Source of the DNA: Candidatus Melainabacteria bacterium
GTDB taxonomy: Bacteria; Cyanobacteriota; Vampirovibrionia; 2-02-FULL-35-15
Reading direction: 5' to 3'
DNA: 64,000 bases
NCBI GenBank assembly: GCA_016193285.1
Contig: JACPSL010000006.1
Coordinates: 1-64,000 of the forward strand
The notes under the pieces were generated by a model that was given only the letters and a program-made list of their open reading frames with translations, searched no databases and was not told the origin of the DNA. Made by a program: the position numbers and the translations under genes. Below, piece after piece: positions 41,345-50,449 of the stretch. How positions within the stretch are numbered: position 1 is the stretch's first letter; each line of letters begins with the position of its first letter.

Positions 41345-41406
41345 AACTCCTCGGAGGCAAGTCCCCGAGATCGCCGTTGGCGGCTCGATCTAAGAGATTT
41401 TTTAGA
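41345..41406 (+). terminator. two GC-rich hairpins and T-run
   Basis: Within AT-rich DNA, CTCGGAGG/CCCCGAG (41350-41369, with one bulge) and GATCGCCG/CGGCTCGATC (41370-41390) form two adjacent hairpins, followed by AAGAGATTTTTTA. This looks like a Rho-independent terminator for the sigma gene, convergent with the 71-residue protein gene. Two hairpins in a row next to a T-run also recall ANTAR-type antiterminator targets, but the loops do not match the ANTAR hexaloop pattern. Confidence 0.55.
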
Positions 41407-41622
41407 TTAATTTTCTGTATTCTTTTGATAGAAACGTACATCATCTCTAAGTCTTGTATGTGCAAGATCTAAGAGTTTATAAGCAACTTCTTCACTGTTA
41501 TGATCAAGGATATATCTTATTATCATTTGCCTTAATGTGTTTACCTGCTCTTGTGGCACAGCTGTTGTAATTTCAATCACATCTACAGGCTTTATATCTT
41601 TAATTTTAGATGCTACAACCAT
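41407..41622 (-). CDS. small conserved-looking protein, unknown
   Basis: A 71-residue protein starting MVVASKIKDIKPVDVIEITTAVPQ (cut for display) and continuing with a helical segment (LRQMIIRYILDHNSEEVAYKLL, DLAHTRLRDDVRFYQK). No motif or signal peptide. It converges with the sigma gene, and its 5' side faces a 156-bp spacer before def. I recognise no family; an anti-sigma or other small regulator is only a positional guess. Confidence 0.55.
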   Translation of the reverse strand: MVVASKIKDIKPVDVIEITTAVPQEQVNTLRQMIIRYILDHNSEEVAYKLLDLAHTRLRDDVRFYQKNTEN

Positions 41623-41778
41623 AACTTATTTCTATGTTATATAGACTATAGCTATCCTACATTAATAATTTTCAAATTTATAAAGCCTTAATTTTATTTT
41701 TATTATTGACTTAGAAAAACTTTACATTCATTAAACCAAGCATAAAATTATATACAGCTATTTAAATCTTGGAACAAA

Positions 41779-42351
41779 TTATCCTACTAATATAGGAGGA
41801 GGTGGTGAATTAATCCCACCAAAACCATTTTCTTTTAGAATCTTTTTTACTTCACTCTCATTTGCAGGCTTATCTACAAACAACTTTCCATCCAAGTGAT
41901 CTATTTCATGTTGAACACATCTACATAATAAGTCTTCTTCAGCCAGCAATCTTCTTTCTTTACCTAAAAGATCTTGATATTTAACTTGTATCTTCTTATA
42001 GCGAATAACTTCTATATAAATATTTGGAAAACTAAGGCAACCTTCCTTAGAAATGATTTCCCCTTCCTTTTGTATAATTACAGGATTTATTAAAACAAGT
42101 GGATTATAAGAAATCACTTCTTTTTTTGTTTGTTCATCAATATATCTTTTAGAAGGATAATCTACATCCAAAACTAATACCCGCTTACTTACACTAATCT
42201 GAGGAGCTGCTAGACCAATACCTTCAGAAGCATACATAGTTTCAAACAGATCCTCCACAAGCTTCCTCAATGATTTGTCAAATTTTATAACCCTGCTTGT
42301 GACCTTTCTTAGAACTGGATCGCCATATATTGCTATTTCACATTTTGCCAT
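41779..42351 (-). CDS. def: peptide deformylase
   Basis: A 190-residue metallopeptidase that removes formyl from nascent N-termini. All three motifs are present: GIGLAAPQ (near 45), EGCLSFP (near 105) and QHEIDHLDGKLF (near 147), giving the Cys and two His metal ligands and the catalytic Glu. It ends with a Pro-rich tail (INSPPPPILVG). It follows a hydrolase gene on the same strand by 46 bp. Confidence 0.96.
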   Translation of the reverse strand: MAKCEIAIYGDPVLRKVTSRVIKFDKSLRKLVEDLFETMYASEGIGLAAPQISVSKRVLVLDVDYPSKRYIDEQTKKEVISYNPLVLINPVIIQKEGEIISKEGCLSFPNIYIEVIRYKKIQVKYQDLLGKERRLLAEEDLLCRCVQHEIDHLDGKLFVDKPANESEVKKILKENGFGGINSPPPPILVG

Positions 42352-42397
42352 AGGTATTAAAATAATACCACAAAAAAACTTTTAATGCATAATTCTT

Positions 42398-43147
42398 CTA
42401 TCCAACACTTTGTGTGATTGGTGTATTTAAAATTGATAAGACCCACTGATTAAACTCTTCTGGTACATCTTCCATACAATTGTGACTTGCCCACTTGAAT
42501 AATTTATAGTTTGAATTAGGTAATTCTCTATGAAGTTTCTCAACCATACTTTTTAGGGCAACATAATCAAATCTTCCAACTGACAAATACACTGGACAAC
42601 TTAAACTTGGCAAAGGATTAAATAAATCCCAGTTCAATGATTCTCTCCATATATCTCTAATTACATTTATGTCAGTAGATATTGCAAGTCTTATTCTTTT
42701 TTTAAGTGGTAATTTTAAAATAATATTTAATTTATTTTTTATAAATTCTAGTGGCTTACCTACAAACCACTTATAATATCCCTGTAATATTTTTGATACT
42801 CGTGGTGGCAAACTAACAAGCAATAGCCTGGCAACCAATTTAGGATACTCCTCTGCCAATCTTACTGCTAATACTGCTCCAAATGAATGACCAATAATTG
42901 TAATTGGTTCATTAAGTTTTAATAGATCAAATGTTTCTTTTAAATCATTAATATGGCTTTGAATAGTTGAAGTACCACCAGGATTTTTAGATCTTCCATG
43001 ACCTCTTAAATCTATACCAATAACTCTATAACTAGAGTTACTTAAAAAATGAATTTGCTTATACCAGATTTCACTTGCACTTGCTGTACCATGTACAAAA
43101 ATTACAACAGGTCCAGCTTTTTTATTGTCAAAATAATGCAAAATCAT
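42398..43147 (-). CDS. alpha/beta hydrolase
   Basis: A 249-residue alpha/beta hydrolase. FVHGTASASEIW supplies the oxyanion region, GHSFGAV the nucleophile Ser (about residue 90), GRFDYVA a candidate acid Asp (near 201) and KWASHNCMEDVPEEFNQWV the His (about 228), so the triad is complete. No signal peptide. The family is broad and the substrate cannot be inferred. It lies between def and the PlsC-type gene on the same strand. Confidence 0.85.
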   Translation of the reverse strand: MILHYFDNKKAGPVVIFVHGTASASEIWYKQIHFLSNSSYRVIGIDLRGHGRSKNPGGTSTIQSHINDLKETFDLLKLNEPITIIGHSFGAVLAVRLAEEYPKLVARLLLVSLPPRVSKILQGYYKWFVGKPLEFIKNKLNIILKLPLKKRIRLAISTDINVIRDIWRESLNWDLFNPLPSLSCPVYLSVGRFDYVALKSMVEKLHRELPNSNYKLFKWASHNCMEDVPEEFNQWVLSILNTPITQSVG

Positions 43148-43236
43148 TTATAAATTTAATTGATTAATTAAATCCCTAATTTAATTATTCCCATTAAATT
43201 TATTTTTAATCTCAAAGTTTAAGAAAAGGATAAAGG

Positions 43237-43965
43237 CTAAACGTTTGCTATAGGTTCAACAACTGGAATACTATAAATTGTTTCCTTTAGACTTACATCA
43301 AAAGATTTTTCTTTTATTCCACTTAAAGCAATAATTTTTTCTTTTAAGATAGCTGACATTTTTTCCAAATCATTTTCAACTAAAGTTGCATAATTATATA
43401 GTTCAACTGGCTTACCAACTGTTATTAAAATTTCAGGTCTGGTTAACAAATATTTAAAATATCTTAAATTAAATGTGCCTTTTAAATATACAGGTATAAC
43501 TTTTGTTTTAGAATCAATTGAAAGTTTTGCTACACCACCTTTAAATTTTCTAGGTATATTACTTCTAGATACATCACCTTCTGGAAATATTCCAACTGGC
43601 TCACCGTGAGATAAAATCCTGTTTAATTTTTTTAGAGCTTTTTGATAATCCTCAACTTCTCTGCCAATCAATACTGAACCAATAAGCCTTGCTATTAACC
43701 GATAGAATCTATACTTTAAAGCTCTTTTAGCAATTACAAAGCTTACCTTCTTAAAAGGGTTAACAGTAAACGATAGGAAGAAACCATCAAAAAAATTCTG
43801 GTGATTTCCAGCCAGTATAAATCTACCCCTCCTAGGGATGTTCTCCCTACCTTCAATCTTAATTTTGCAAAAAAATGAAAAAAAACAATAAAACAAAGAC
43901 CAAACTATAAAATAGAAAATTGCCTGGGTAAATCTGGTTAATCTAGCTTCAATCCTTTTTAACAT
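43237..43965 (-). CDS. PlsC-type 1-acylglycerol-3-phosphate acyltransferase
   Basis: A 242-residue acyltransferase of the LPLAT/PlsC family, acylating lysophosphatidate in phospholipid synthesis. An N-terminal membrane helix (AIFYFIVWSLFYCFFSFFC) is followed by the HX4D catalytic motif in GNHQNFFDGFFLS, the FPEGD box (usually FPEGT) and KGGVAKLSIDSKTKVIPVYLKG. The exact acceptor could differ from lysophosphatidate. Upstream gene on the same strand is none; def and the hydrolase follow. Confidence 0.85.
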   Translation of the reverse strand: MLKRIEARLTRFTQAIFYFIVWSLFYCFFSFFCKIKIEGRENIPRRGRFILAGNHQNFFDGFFLSFTVNPFKKVSFVIAKRALKYRFYRLIARLIGSVLIGREVEDYQKALKKLNRILSHGEPVGIFPEGDVSRSNIPRKFKGGVAKLSIDSKTKVIPVYLKGTFNLRYFKYLLTRPEILITVGKPVELYNYATLVENDLEKMSAILKEKIIALSGIKEKSFDVSLKETIYSIPVVEPIANV

Positions 43966-44110
43966 AATTCTCTAATTTACAATTATTAATATTTTATTTT
44001 ACCTTTTTTTAACCTTTTTCAAGGATTATTTAAAGGATTTAAAAAAACTACCGAATGCAATTAATATATTATATCTAATATAAAACAAATTAAAAGGAGC
44101 AAATTAAAAT

Positions 44111-44416
44111 ATGACTGTTAACCCAATAATACCATCAAAAGGATCTCCATCTCAGGTTTCAGGTACACAAAACCAAGATGGCGAACAAGCCTTCAATAAT
44201 ATGACCAAATCTGAAGGATATAACAAGGGGGCCCTTGAACAAGCAGTTACAGAAAGGACACGATTAACAAGAAATAAAAGAGTAGATAGAACAAAAAAGA
44301 AACATTCATCTTTATTCTTAGTTTCTGATGATGATGAACTTTTTGAAGAAGCAGTATATAGAACTGTAATGGTAGATGGAATTTTGTTTACGCTTAGATT
44401 ACTGGCAGTTGCATAG
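44111..44416 (+). CDS. small protein of unknown function
   Basis: A 101-residue protein with a good ribosome-binding site (AAAAGGAG, eight bases before the ATG). The N-terminal 60 residues are polar and look disordered ([20 protein letters not shown]), followed by a basic stretch ([15 protein letters not shown]) and a more hydrophobic end ([28 protein letters not shown]). The last 18 bases overlap convergent glyQ. No family is recognised; the Shine-Dalgarno site supports a real gene. Confidence 0.6.
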   Translation: MTVNPIIPSKGSPSQVSGTQNQDGEQAFNNMTKSEGYNKGALEQAVTERTRLTRNKRVDRTKKKHSSLFLVSDDDELFEEAVYRTVMVDGILFTLRLLAVA

Positions 44417-45268
44417 TTTTTTTTCTTCAATATTAAGATATAATCTTGCAGCTTGCTCTGCTAATTTTCTAATTTTTAAAATAAATGCCATTCTTTCATC
44501 ACGACTTACTGCACCTCGTGAATCAAGCAGATTAAAACAATGTGAACACTTTAAAATATAATCATAAGCTGGCATTAGAAGTTTATTTTTAAGACAATTA
44601 CTTGCTTCATCATAATAAATATCAAATCTTTTTAACAAAGAATCAATATTTGCAATTTCAAAGTTATATTTGCTTTGCTCATATTCATTCCTCTTATATA
44701 TTTCAGAATATTTAATATCTTTTGTCCAGAGTAAATCAAAGACATTATCCACATCCTGAAGATACACTGCAATTCTTTCCAAGCCATAAGTAATTTCTAC
44801 TGAAATTGGTTTTAAATCAAATCCACCTGCTTGCTGAAAGTAGGTAAACTGAGTAATCTCCATGCCATCAAGCCACACTTCCCAACCAACCCCCCAAGCA
44901 CCTAAGGTAGGTGATTCCCAATCATCTTCAACAAATCTAATATCATGTTCTGTTATTTTTATGCCAATTTTTTCAAGACTATTTAAGTATATTTGCTGAA
45001 TATCATCTGGAGAAGGTTTCATAATAACCTGATACTGGAAATAATGTTGTAATCTGTTTGGATTTTCTCCATATCTACCATCAGTTGGTCTTCTACAAGG
45101 TTCAATACAAGCCATATTCCAAGGCTTTTCTCCAAGCACATATAAAAATGTAGCAGGATTCATTGTACTGGCCCCTTTTTCAATATCATAAGGCTGCATA
45201 ATTACACAGCCTTGATCTGACCAAAACTGGTTTAGCGTTAGATATAATTCTTGAAAAGTTAGTGACAT
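44399..45268 (-). CDS. glyQ: glycyl-tRNA synthetase alpha chain
   Basis: A 289-residue class II alpha subunit of bacterial glycyl-tRNA synthetase: [86 protein letters not shown] and RLARSYC-like end. It needs the beta chain (glyS), which is not in this window, so the usual glyQS pairing is broken here. It follows purH by 26 bp on the same strand. Confidence 0.96.
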   Translation of the reverse strand: MSLTFQELYLTLNQFWSDQGCVIMQPYDIEKGASTMNPATFLYVLGEKPWNMACIEPCRRPTDGRYGENPNRLQHYFQYQVIMKPSPDDIQQIYLNSLEKIGIKITEHDIRFVEDDWESPTLGAWGVGWEVWLDGMEITQFTYFQQAGGFDLKPISVEITYGLERIAVYLQDVDNVFDLLWTKDIKYSEIYKRNEYEQSKYNFEIANIDSLLKRFDIYYDEASNCLKNKLLMPAYDYILKCSHCFNLLDSRGAVSRDERMAFILKIRKLAEQAARLYLNIEEKKLCNCQ

Positions 45269-45270
45269 GT

Positions 45271-45299
45271 TTCGATTTTCGATTTAATTCTTAATTAGT
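45271..45299. repeat. short TTCGATT-type repeat between purH and glyQ
   Basis: TTCGATT is repeated twice followed by weaker AT-rich units, partly overlapping the last bases of purH. It is too small to interpret alone but is another heptameric run in an intergenic spacer. Confidence 0.3.
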
Positions 45300-46860
45300 G
45301 TCTAAAATGCCTCATCCCAGTAAACACCATTGCAATATTATACTTATCACAAGCATCAATTACTTCCTTATCTTTTATACTTCCACCTGGTTGAATGATT
45401 GTACTGATCTTGGCAGATGCTGCAACTTCAATACTATCTTTAAATGGAAAGAAAGCATCAGATGCCATAACAGCATCCCTTGATTCATAGTTTGCTTTAT
45501 TTAAAGCAATCTCTACTGAAGCAACCCGACTTGTCTGACCAGCACCAATTCCCAATGTTTTCCCACCCTTTGCAACTACAATTGCATTTGATTTAACATG
45601 TTTACATACTTTCCAAGCAAATATAAGATCAATCATCTCTTCTTCAGTTGGTTTTTTCTTTGTTACTACTTTTAAGTTTTCTAGCTCTAAAGTTTGAGAG
45701 TTTAAATCCTGAATTAACAAACCTTCACTAATTGTTTTTATGTCAAAGCAATTAATAACATTTTTATTCATGTTAATCTTTAATACTCTTAAGTTAGATT
45801 TAGTTTTTAAAACTTGTAATGCCTCCTGTGAATAATCTGGTGCAACAATTGCTTCTAAAAATATTGTTGTAAGTTCAACTGCAAGTTCTTTTTCAACTTT
45901 ATTATTAAAAGCAACAATACCACCAAATGCACTTACAGAATCAGTATTAAAGGCTTCAATATATGCATGATGTAAATTTGGTGCAATAGCTACACCACAA
46001 GGACTGTTGTGCTTAACAATTACTGCTACAGGTGTTTTAGTATCAAACTCAGAAGCAATATTCCAAGCTGACTCTAAATCTAAATAATTATTAAATGAAA
46101 GTTCTTTCCCTTGAAACACTTCTGCATTTGCTAAACCATATTTAGAATTTAAAGGAAGATATAATGCTGCTTTTTGATGTGGATTTTCTCCATAACGAAG
46201 TATTTTTTTTAATTTTAAGCTTAATGTTAAGTTTTCAGGAAAACTGTTTTCTGCACCATTTTTATTATCCTTAAAATAATTCGATAAAAAAGATGTAATT
46301 AATGCGTCATAAGAACTTGTTTTTTGAAATGCTTTTAAGGCAAGTTTTTCCCTAAGCAAGAGTGTTGTAGTCCCATTGTTAGAACTTAGTTCATTAAGAA
46401 CTAGTAAATAATCACTTGGATCACACACAACAGTAACACTAGAATAATTTTTTGCAGCACTTCTTATCATTGAAGGTCCACCAATATCAATATTTTCAAT
46501 AGCATCTTCTAACAAAACATTTGGTACTGAAGTAACTTTATCAAAAGGGTACAAATTAATGACTACAAGATCAATTGGCCTTATATTGTGTCTTGAAATT
46601 GTTTGCATGTGTTCTTCTTTATCTCTCCTTGCAAGGAGTCCACCATGTATAGCAGGATGTAAAGTTTTAACTCTACCTTCAAGCATTTCAGGAAATTTCG
46701 TTAACTCGCTAACTTCTGTTACAGAAATATTATTTTCTTTTAAAAGCTTACATGTGCCACCTGTTGAAAGGATTTCATAATTATATTTTTTAACTAACTC
46801 TTGAGCTAGATCTACAATTCCATCTTTGTTATATACACTTATTAATGCAAGCTTTTTCAC
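45295..46860 (-). CDS. purH: bifunctional AICAR formyltransferase/IMP cyclohydrolase
   Basis: A 521-residue enzyme doing the last two steps of IMP synthesis. The N-terminal MGS-like cyclohydrolase domain starts ALISVYNKDGIVDLAQELVKKYNYEILSTGGT, the formyltransferase domain has KILRYGENPHQKAALY, VIVKHNSPCGVAIA and VWKHVKSNAIVVAK-like segments, ending in the DAFFPFKDSIEVAA and QPGGSIKDKEVI motifs. It diverges from alr over 31 bp. Next gene downstream is glyQ. Confidence 0.97.
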   Translation of the reverse strand: MKKLALISVYNKDGIVDLAQELVKKYNYEILSTGGTCKLLKENNISVTEVSELTKFPEMLEGRVKTLHPAIHGGLLARRDKEEHMQTISRHNIRPIDLVVINLYPFDKVTSVPNVLLEDAIENIDIGGPSMIRSAAKNYSSVTVVCDPSDYLLVLNELSSNNGTTTLLLREKLALKAFQKTSSYDALITSFLSNYFKDNKNGAENSFPENLTLSLKLKKILRYGENPHQKAALYLPLNSKYGLANAEVFQGKELSFNNYLDLESAWNIASEFDTKTPVAVIVKHNSPCGVAIAPNLHHAYIEAFNTDSVSAFGGIVAFNNKVEKELAVELTTIFLEAIVAPDYSQEALQVLKTKSNLRVLKINMNKNVINCFDIKTISEGLLIQDLNSQTLELENLKVVTKKKPTEEEMIDLIFAWKVCKHVKSNAIVVAKGGKTLGIGAGQTSRVASVEIALNKANYESRDAVMASDAFFPFKDSIEVAASAKISTIIQPGGSIKDKEVIDACDKYNIAMVFTGMRHFRH

Positions 46861-46891
46861 AATAAGTTAATTATATCGTAAGATATACAAC

Positions 46892-47974
46892 ATGACTATT
46901 ACTCATCGAACTCAATCTATAACTTCAACTCAAAGAGATGCATGGCTAGAGATTAATTTAAATGCACTTGAAAGAAATTATAAGAAGTTAAGTAGTCTTG
47001 TTAAAACAGATATAATGGCTGTTCTTAAAGCTGATGGATACAGTCATGGTGCAACAACAATTGCTCCAATATTACAAAGCTTAAAAGTAAATTCTTTTGG
47101 TGTTGCAACAGTAGATGAAGGTATTGCACTTCGTAATTCCGGGATAAAGATTCCAATTGTCATATTAGGTGCAACACCATATTGGGCTTATGAAAGCTGC
47201 TTACAAAACAAATTAACAATAACAATATATTCAGAAGAACAATTACAACAATTAGAAAATTTTTACGGTAATGTTCAATTAAAAATTGATACAGGAATGA
47301 ATCGATTAGGGGTAGATTATAAAGAAGCAAATAAAATAATTAAAAAAATCCTAAAATCATCACACTTAAAACTTGAAGGAATATTTACACATTTAGCAAA
47401 ACCTACTGATTACAATTTTTCAAAAACACAAAAAGAAAGATTTGATTTTGTTGTAGAGGCATGCCACGGCATGCCTCTACAGAAGCATATTGCAAATAGT
47501 TATGCTGCAATTAATTATCCCGAATTCAGATATGACTTAGTAAGGCTTGGAATTGCATTATATGGGCAAGAATTTAATTTTTTAGAGCCCTTAATTTCAC
47601 TTAAAGGAAGAATTACTGAGATTCATAAAATACAATCAGGCGAATCAGTAAGTTACGAATGTACTTGGAGGGCTAAAAAAGATAGCATCATTGCAACAGT
47701 CCCAATTGGCTATGCTGATGGAGTAGACAGAAATTTATCAAATAAAATTTCAGCTATTTACAAAGGCAAAGAAATAAAACAAGTTGGATTAATAACAATG
47801 GATCAAATGATGTTTGATATAACAGAAATTACAAATCCACAAGTTAACGATGTCGTCACACTGTTGGATAACAAACTATCAATTAGCTCATGGGCAAAAG
47901 GATTAAATACAATTTCATATGAATTGCTTTGTAGATTGAAAATGCGATTACCAAGAATTTATACAAGAGACTGA
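46892..47974 (+). CDS. alr: alanine racemase
   Basis: A 360-residue fold-type III PLP enzyme making D-Ala for peptidoglycan. The PLP Lys is in MAVLKADGYSHGA (near 45), with LKIDTGMNRLG, GIFTHLA, HIANSYAAINYPE, RLGIALYG and the second-subunit motif VSYECTWRA and VPIGYADG...LITMDQMMFDIT. Bases 47452-47481 are a perfect-armed palindrome read as residues 187-197. It converges with nothing; the next gene starts 71 bp downstream. Confidence 0.96.
   Translation: MTITHRTQSITSTQRDAWLEINLNALERNYKKLSSLVKTDIMAVLKADGYSHGATTIAPILQSLKVNSFGVATVDEGIALRNSGIKIPIVILGATPYWAYESCLQNKLTITIYSEEQLQQLENFYGNVQLKIDTGMNRLGVDYKEANKIIKKILKSSHLKLEGIFTHLAKPTDYNFSKTQKERFDFVVEACHGMPLQKHIANSYAAINYPEFRYDLVRLGIALYGQEFNFLEPLISLKGRITEIHKIQSGESVSYECTWRAKKDSIIATVPIGYADGVDRNLSNKISAIYKGKEIKQVGLITMDQMMFDITEITNPQVNDVVTLLDNKLSISSWAKGLNTISYELLCRLKMRLPRIYTRD
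47452..47481. repeat. 30-bp palindrome inside alr
   Basis: TGTAGAGGCATGCC and GGCATGCCTCTACA are perfect 14-bp arms around AC. The sequence is in frame and codes VVEACHGMPLQ, a stretch usually variable in alanine racemases. Its GTAGAG/CTCTAC ends match the intergenic palindrome at 2360-2388. A palindrome this long in coding DNA is unlikely by chance and suggests insertion of a short mobile repeat. Confidence 0.85.
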
Positions 47975-48045
47975 CAATGTCATTCTGAGAAACTACACAC
48001 CCTTTGCTGTTAGAATGATAAAGTCTTGAGGTATAATCATTCTTA
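47975..48045 (+). promoter_or_regulatory. short spacer with hairpin and TATAAT before the Cys-rich gene
   Basis: TGTCATTCTGAG and TTAGAATGA pair partly (7-bp core TCATTCT/AGAATGA) right after alr. TATAAT at 48032-48037 lies 8 bp before the ATG of the Cys-rich protein, so the transcript would be leaderless or nearly so. No good -35 box is at 17 bp. Confidence 0.35.
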
Positions 48046-49344
48046 ATGAAGAATTATCTTTTAACTTTATTTATTTTCTTATTTTGTTTCATTTTTTTTA
48101 TTGATAGTAACCAGTGTATGGCAGCTGAGTGGGAGTGTTCTCCAGTAGCACAGGCTTGTTGCGGTTCCTGTCCTTCATCGGTAGGTGGTCCTATACAGGT
48201 TCCAGTCGGTGATGCTGAGCATGCTACCCCATCTTGCGCATGTACAGGTAATATGTGTTATCCTTGTGGTTGCTGTAATCTTTTTGGATTTGCTACGTGC
48301 TATCTAATTACGATGCTGATTGGTATGGCTCCGGCGGCACCAATACCACCACAGTGTATCCCATGTTCCTGCTGTGGTGATGGAGAAAAAGAGGGTACTG
48401 AAGAGTGTGATGGAGAGCATGATACATGTCTTTCACAATTTCCACAATTTGATCCAGATTCTGTTTTTTGTACCTCTAGCTGCACATGTGGAGCACAAGC
48501 AGTCTGTGGGAATAGTCGCATAGAGCCTGGCGAACAATGCGATCCACCAGGTGATGAACCTGCATGTGATCCTGCAGGTCAGTCTGGTGTTTGTACCTTT
48601 AACTGTATGTGCATAGCAGCAAACAATTGTGTGAACAGTCTTAATGGTGTATACCCTGGTGATGGACAGATATGTGGTGGAGTTTGTCCAAATCCCAGTG
48701 AACAATGTAGAGTAGTTCTAGTACCTGGTGGAGCGTATACTGGATGCGAATGTTATACACCTTGTGGGCTTCCGCCAGGAGGCCTCTTATGTATGGGTGA
48801 GTGTCCTCCTGGACAACAATGTAAGCCCGATGCTAGCCCTCCAACTGGATGTAGCTGTGTTACAACTTGTGAGCAAAGTGTTTCAACTGGTTGTGATGGT
48901 TGGTGTTCTCCTGGATTCAATTGTACTGCTACTGCATTTTCAAGTGGTAATCCAACTGCATGCGGATGTATGCTAATACCTGTGTGTGGAAACGGTGTGA
49001 TTGAACCTTCAATTGGTGAGGTATGTGATGATGGAAATACAGTTGATAATGATGGCTGTTCTGCTGACTGCTTATCTGATGAATCTTGTGGAAATGGCAT
49101 TGTAGACACAATAATAGCTAATCCAGAACAATGTGATGATGGAAACTATTATAACGAGGATGCCTGTACAAATCAATGCCTAAATGCAGTATGTGGAGAC
49201 TCCATAATCAGACAAGATGGTCCTGAAGATTGTGATCCACCAGGAAGTTTTACATGTGCCTCAGGAGTGAAATGTGACGCAGGTTGTGGGTGTCCTTCTG
49301 TACCCACTCCCACACCATCTCCAACCACCCCTCCAAATACCTAA
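48046..49344 (+). CDS. secreted Cys-rich protein with DUF4215-like repeats
   Basis: A 432-residue protein with a signal peptide (1-27, [18 protein letters not shown] core, cut near MAA|EW). The mature part has about 60 Cys in repeats, including Myxococcus-type DUF4215 motifs ([52 protein letters not shown]) and ends in a [11 protein letters not shown] linker. The base composition is less AT-rich than in neighbours, possibly from the Cys/Gly/Pro content. It shares [16 protein letters not shown] with the protein at 38308. Extracellular or surface role; function unknown. Confidence 0.82.
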   Translation: MKNYLLTLFIFLFCFIFFIDSNQCMAAEWECSPVAQACCGSCPSSVGGPIQVPVGDAEHATPSCACTGNMCYPCGCCNLFGFATCYLITMLIGMAPAAPIPPQCIPCSCCGDGEKEGTEECDGEHDTCLSQFPQFDPDSVFCTSSCTCGAQAVCGNSRIEPGEQCDPPGDEPACDPAGQSGVCTFNCMCIAANNCVNSLNGVYPGDGQICGGVCPNPSEQCRVVLVPGGAYTGCECYTPCGLPPGGLLCMGECPPGQQCKPDASPPTGCSCVTTCEQSVSTGCDGWCSPGFNCTATAFSSGNPTACGCMLIPVCGNGVIEPSIGEVCDDGNTVDNDGCSADCLSDESCGNGIVDTIIANPEQCDDGNYYNEDACTNQCLNAVCGDSIIRQDGPEDCDPPGSFTCASGVKCDAGCGCPSVPTPTPSPTTPPNT

Positions 49345-49473
49345 ATCAATGGCAGAGCTAATAAATCATACTTTTGATTGTTCACAATGAAGGATTAAAA
49401 TCCTTTGTGGGTTGTATACTAACCATCGTTATAAGTTTCTTTAGTTTTGTTTGAATAAAAAGGACTAACTAAA

Positions 49474-49824
49474 ATGATAAAAGTTATTTTTTCAACATTG
49501 TCTGTAGTATTGTTTCTAGCTTTTGTACAAGCTAATTTTGCAAAAGGTGCCCTTTCTGGCAAAGAAATCTTTTCTTCTGTTAAAGGTTCATATGGAGCAT
49601 GTAATACTTGCCACCCAAATGGTGCTAGTGCTGGCAGATGGGATAGTGAATTAAAAGAAATATCTGCTGATGGTGACAGGATGATTCCATCATTAAAAGG
49701 AATAGGAAAAAGAAAAACTCCTGAGCAGCTTGAAAAAATAATTGGTTTAATGAGTAAAAAATATAAAGTACCTGTTACAGCAGAACAAATTAAAGCATTA
49801 ACACAATATGTCTCAGGTCTTTAA
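49474..49824 (+). CDS. small c-type cytochrome
   Basis: A 116-residue exported cytochrome c: signal peptide (VIFSTLSVVLFLAFVQANFA), heme motif CNTCH with C43, C46 and H47 as the fifth ligand, a Trp-containing loop (GASAGRWDSEL), a candidate sixth-ligand Met in RMIPSLKGIG, and the terminal helix QIKALTQYVSGL. It transfers electrons in the periplasm. The next gene, a CxxCH/IPT protein, starts 25 bp downstream, so both may be one redox-related unit. Confidence 0.85.
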   Translation: MIKVIFSTLSVVLFLAFVQANFAKGALSGKEIFSSVKGSYGACNTCHPNGASAGRWDSELKEISADGDRMIPSLKGIGKRKTPEQLEKIIGLMSKKYKVPVTAEQIKALTQYVSGL

Positions 49825-49849
49825 AAGATAAGTAAAGGATGGATATGTT

Positions 49850-50383
49850 ATGAAGATAAAATTTTTAATGTTGTTTTTTGTTTTGTTTTTTCTTTTTCCA
49901 TTAACTGCGTTTTCTACTCCGCAATATATGGAAATATTTAATAAGGATTCTTTTGCAAAACCTGAAAAGAAGAGTAAATGTAGTGTTTGTCATGTTTCAC
50001 CAAGTGGTGGTGGCCCTCTCAACGATTTTGGAAAAGCTTTTAGTGGAAATGGAAAAAAAATAACAAGCAATATTAGAGAACAATTCCCGGAATTATTTGA
50101 CCTTTTAAAATCTTTAGCACCTAAGATTACTCGAATTAAGCCTAAAATTGCTTTTGCAGGACAAGAAGCTCAATTTATGATTTTAGGGAAAAACTTTGCT
50201 AGTGACAGTATTGTAAAAGTTGATGGTATAAGTGAAAATATCCAGTCAACATTTGTTAGCTCAAAAGAAATTGATTTAACTATTAGTTTTAGTGAAACTG
50301 GAGTACATACTATCCAGGTCGTAAGTGCAATCGGACAGGTCTCGAATATTTTTAAGATTAAAGTAAAACCTGCAAAGACCTAA
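49850..50383 (+). CDS. exported CxxCH protein with IPT/TIG domain, paralogue A
   Basis: A 177-residue protein: signal peptide (KFLMLFFVLFFLFPLTAFS), a short N-terminal domain with one CSVCH motif (C44, C47, H48) inside SKCSVCHVSPSGGGPLNDFGKAF, and a C-terminal IPT/TIG immunoglobulin-like domain (about 95-177: PKIAFAGQEAQFMILGKNFASDSIVKVDG). CxxCH could bind one heme c. A closely similar paralogue is encoded at 57582-58109. The GGGP-N-FG motif is the distinctive shared element. Function unknown. Confidence 0.78.
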   Translation: MKIKFLMLFFVLFFLFPLTAFSTPQYMEIFNKDSFAKPEKKSKCSVCHVSPSGGGPLNDFGKAFSGNGKKITSNIREQFPELFDLLKSLAPKITRIKPKIAFAGQEAQFMILGKNFASDSIVKVDGISENIQSTFVSSKEIDLTISFSETGVHTIQVVSAIGQVSNIFKIKVKPAKT

Positions 50384-50449
50384 TAGAGATCTCCTACAAG
50401 CTATAATTTAAAAGTTCAGTAAAAACGGAGGTGAAACGGAGATTTTAAA

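Noticed and set aside
48300-49111. Several overlapping open frames in the Cys-rich gene
   Set aside because: They are shadow frames caused by the repetitive Cys/Gly codons of the real plus-strand gene, which has a signal peptide and DUF4215 motifs.
49372-49411. Rho-independent terminator after the second Cys-rich gene
   Set aside because: AAGGAT-TAAA-ATCCTT can pair, but there is no T-run after it and the extended stem is broken.
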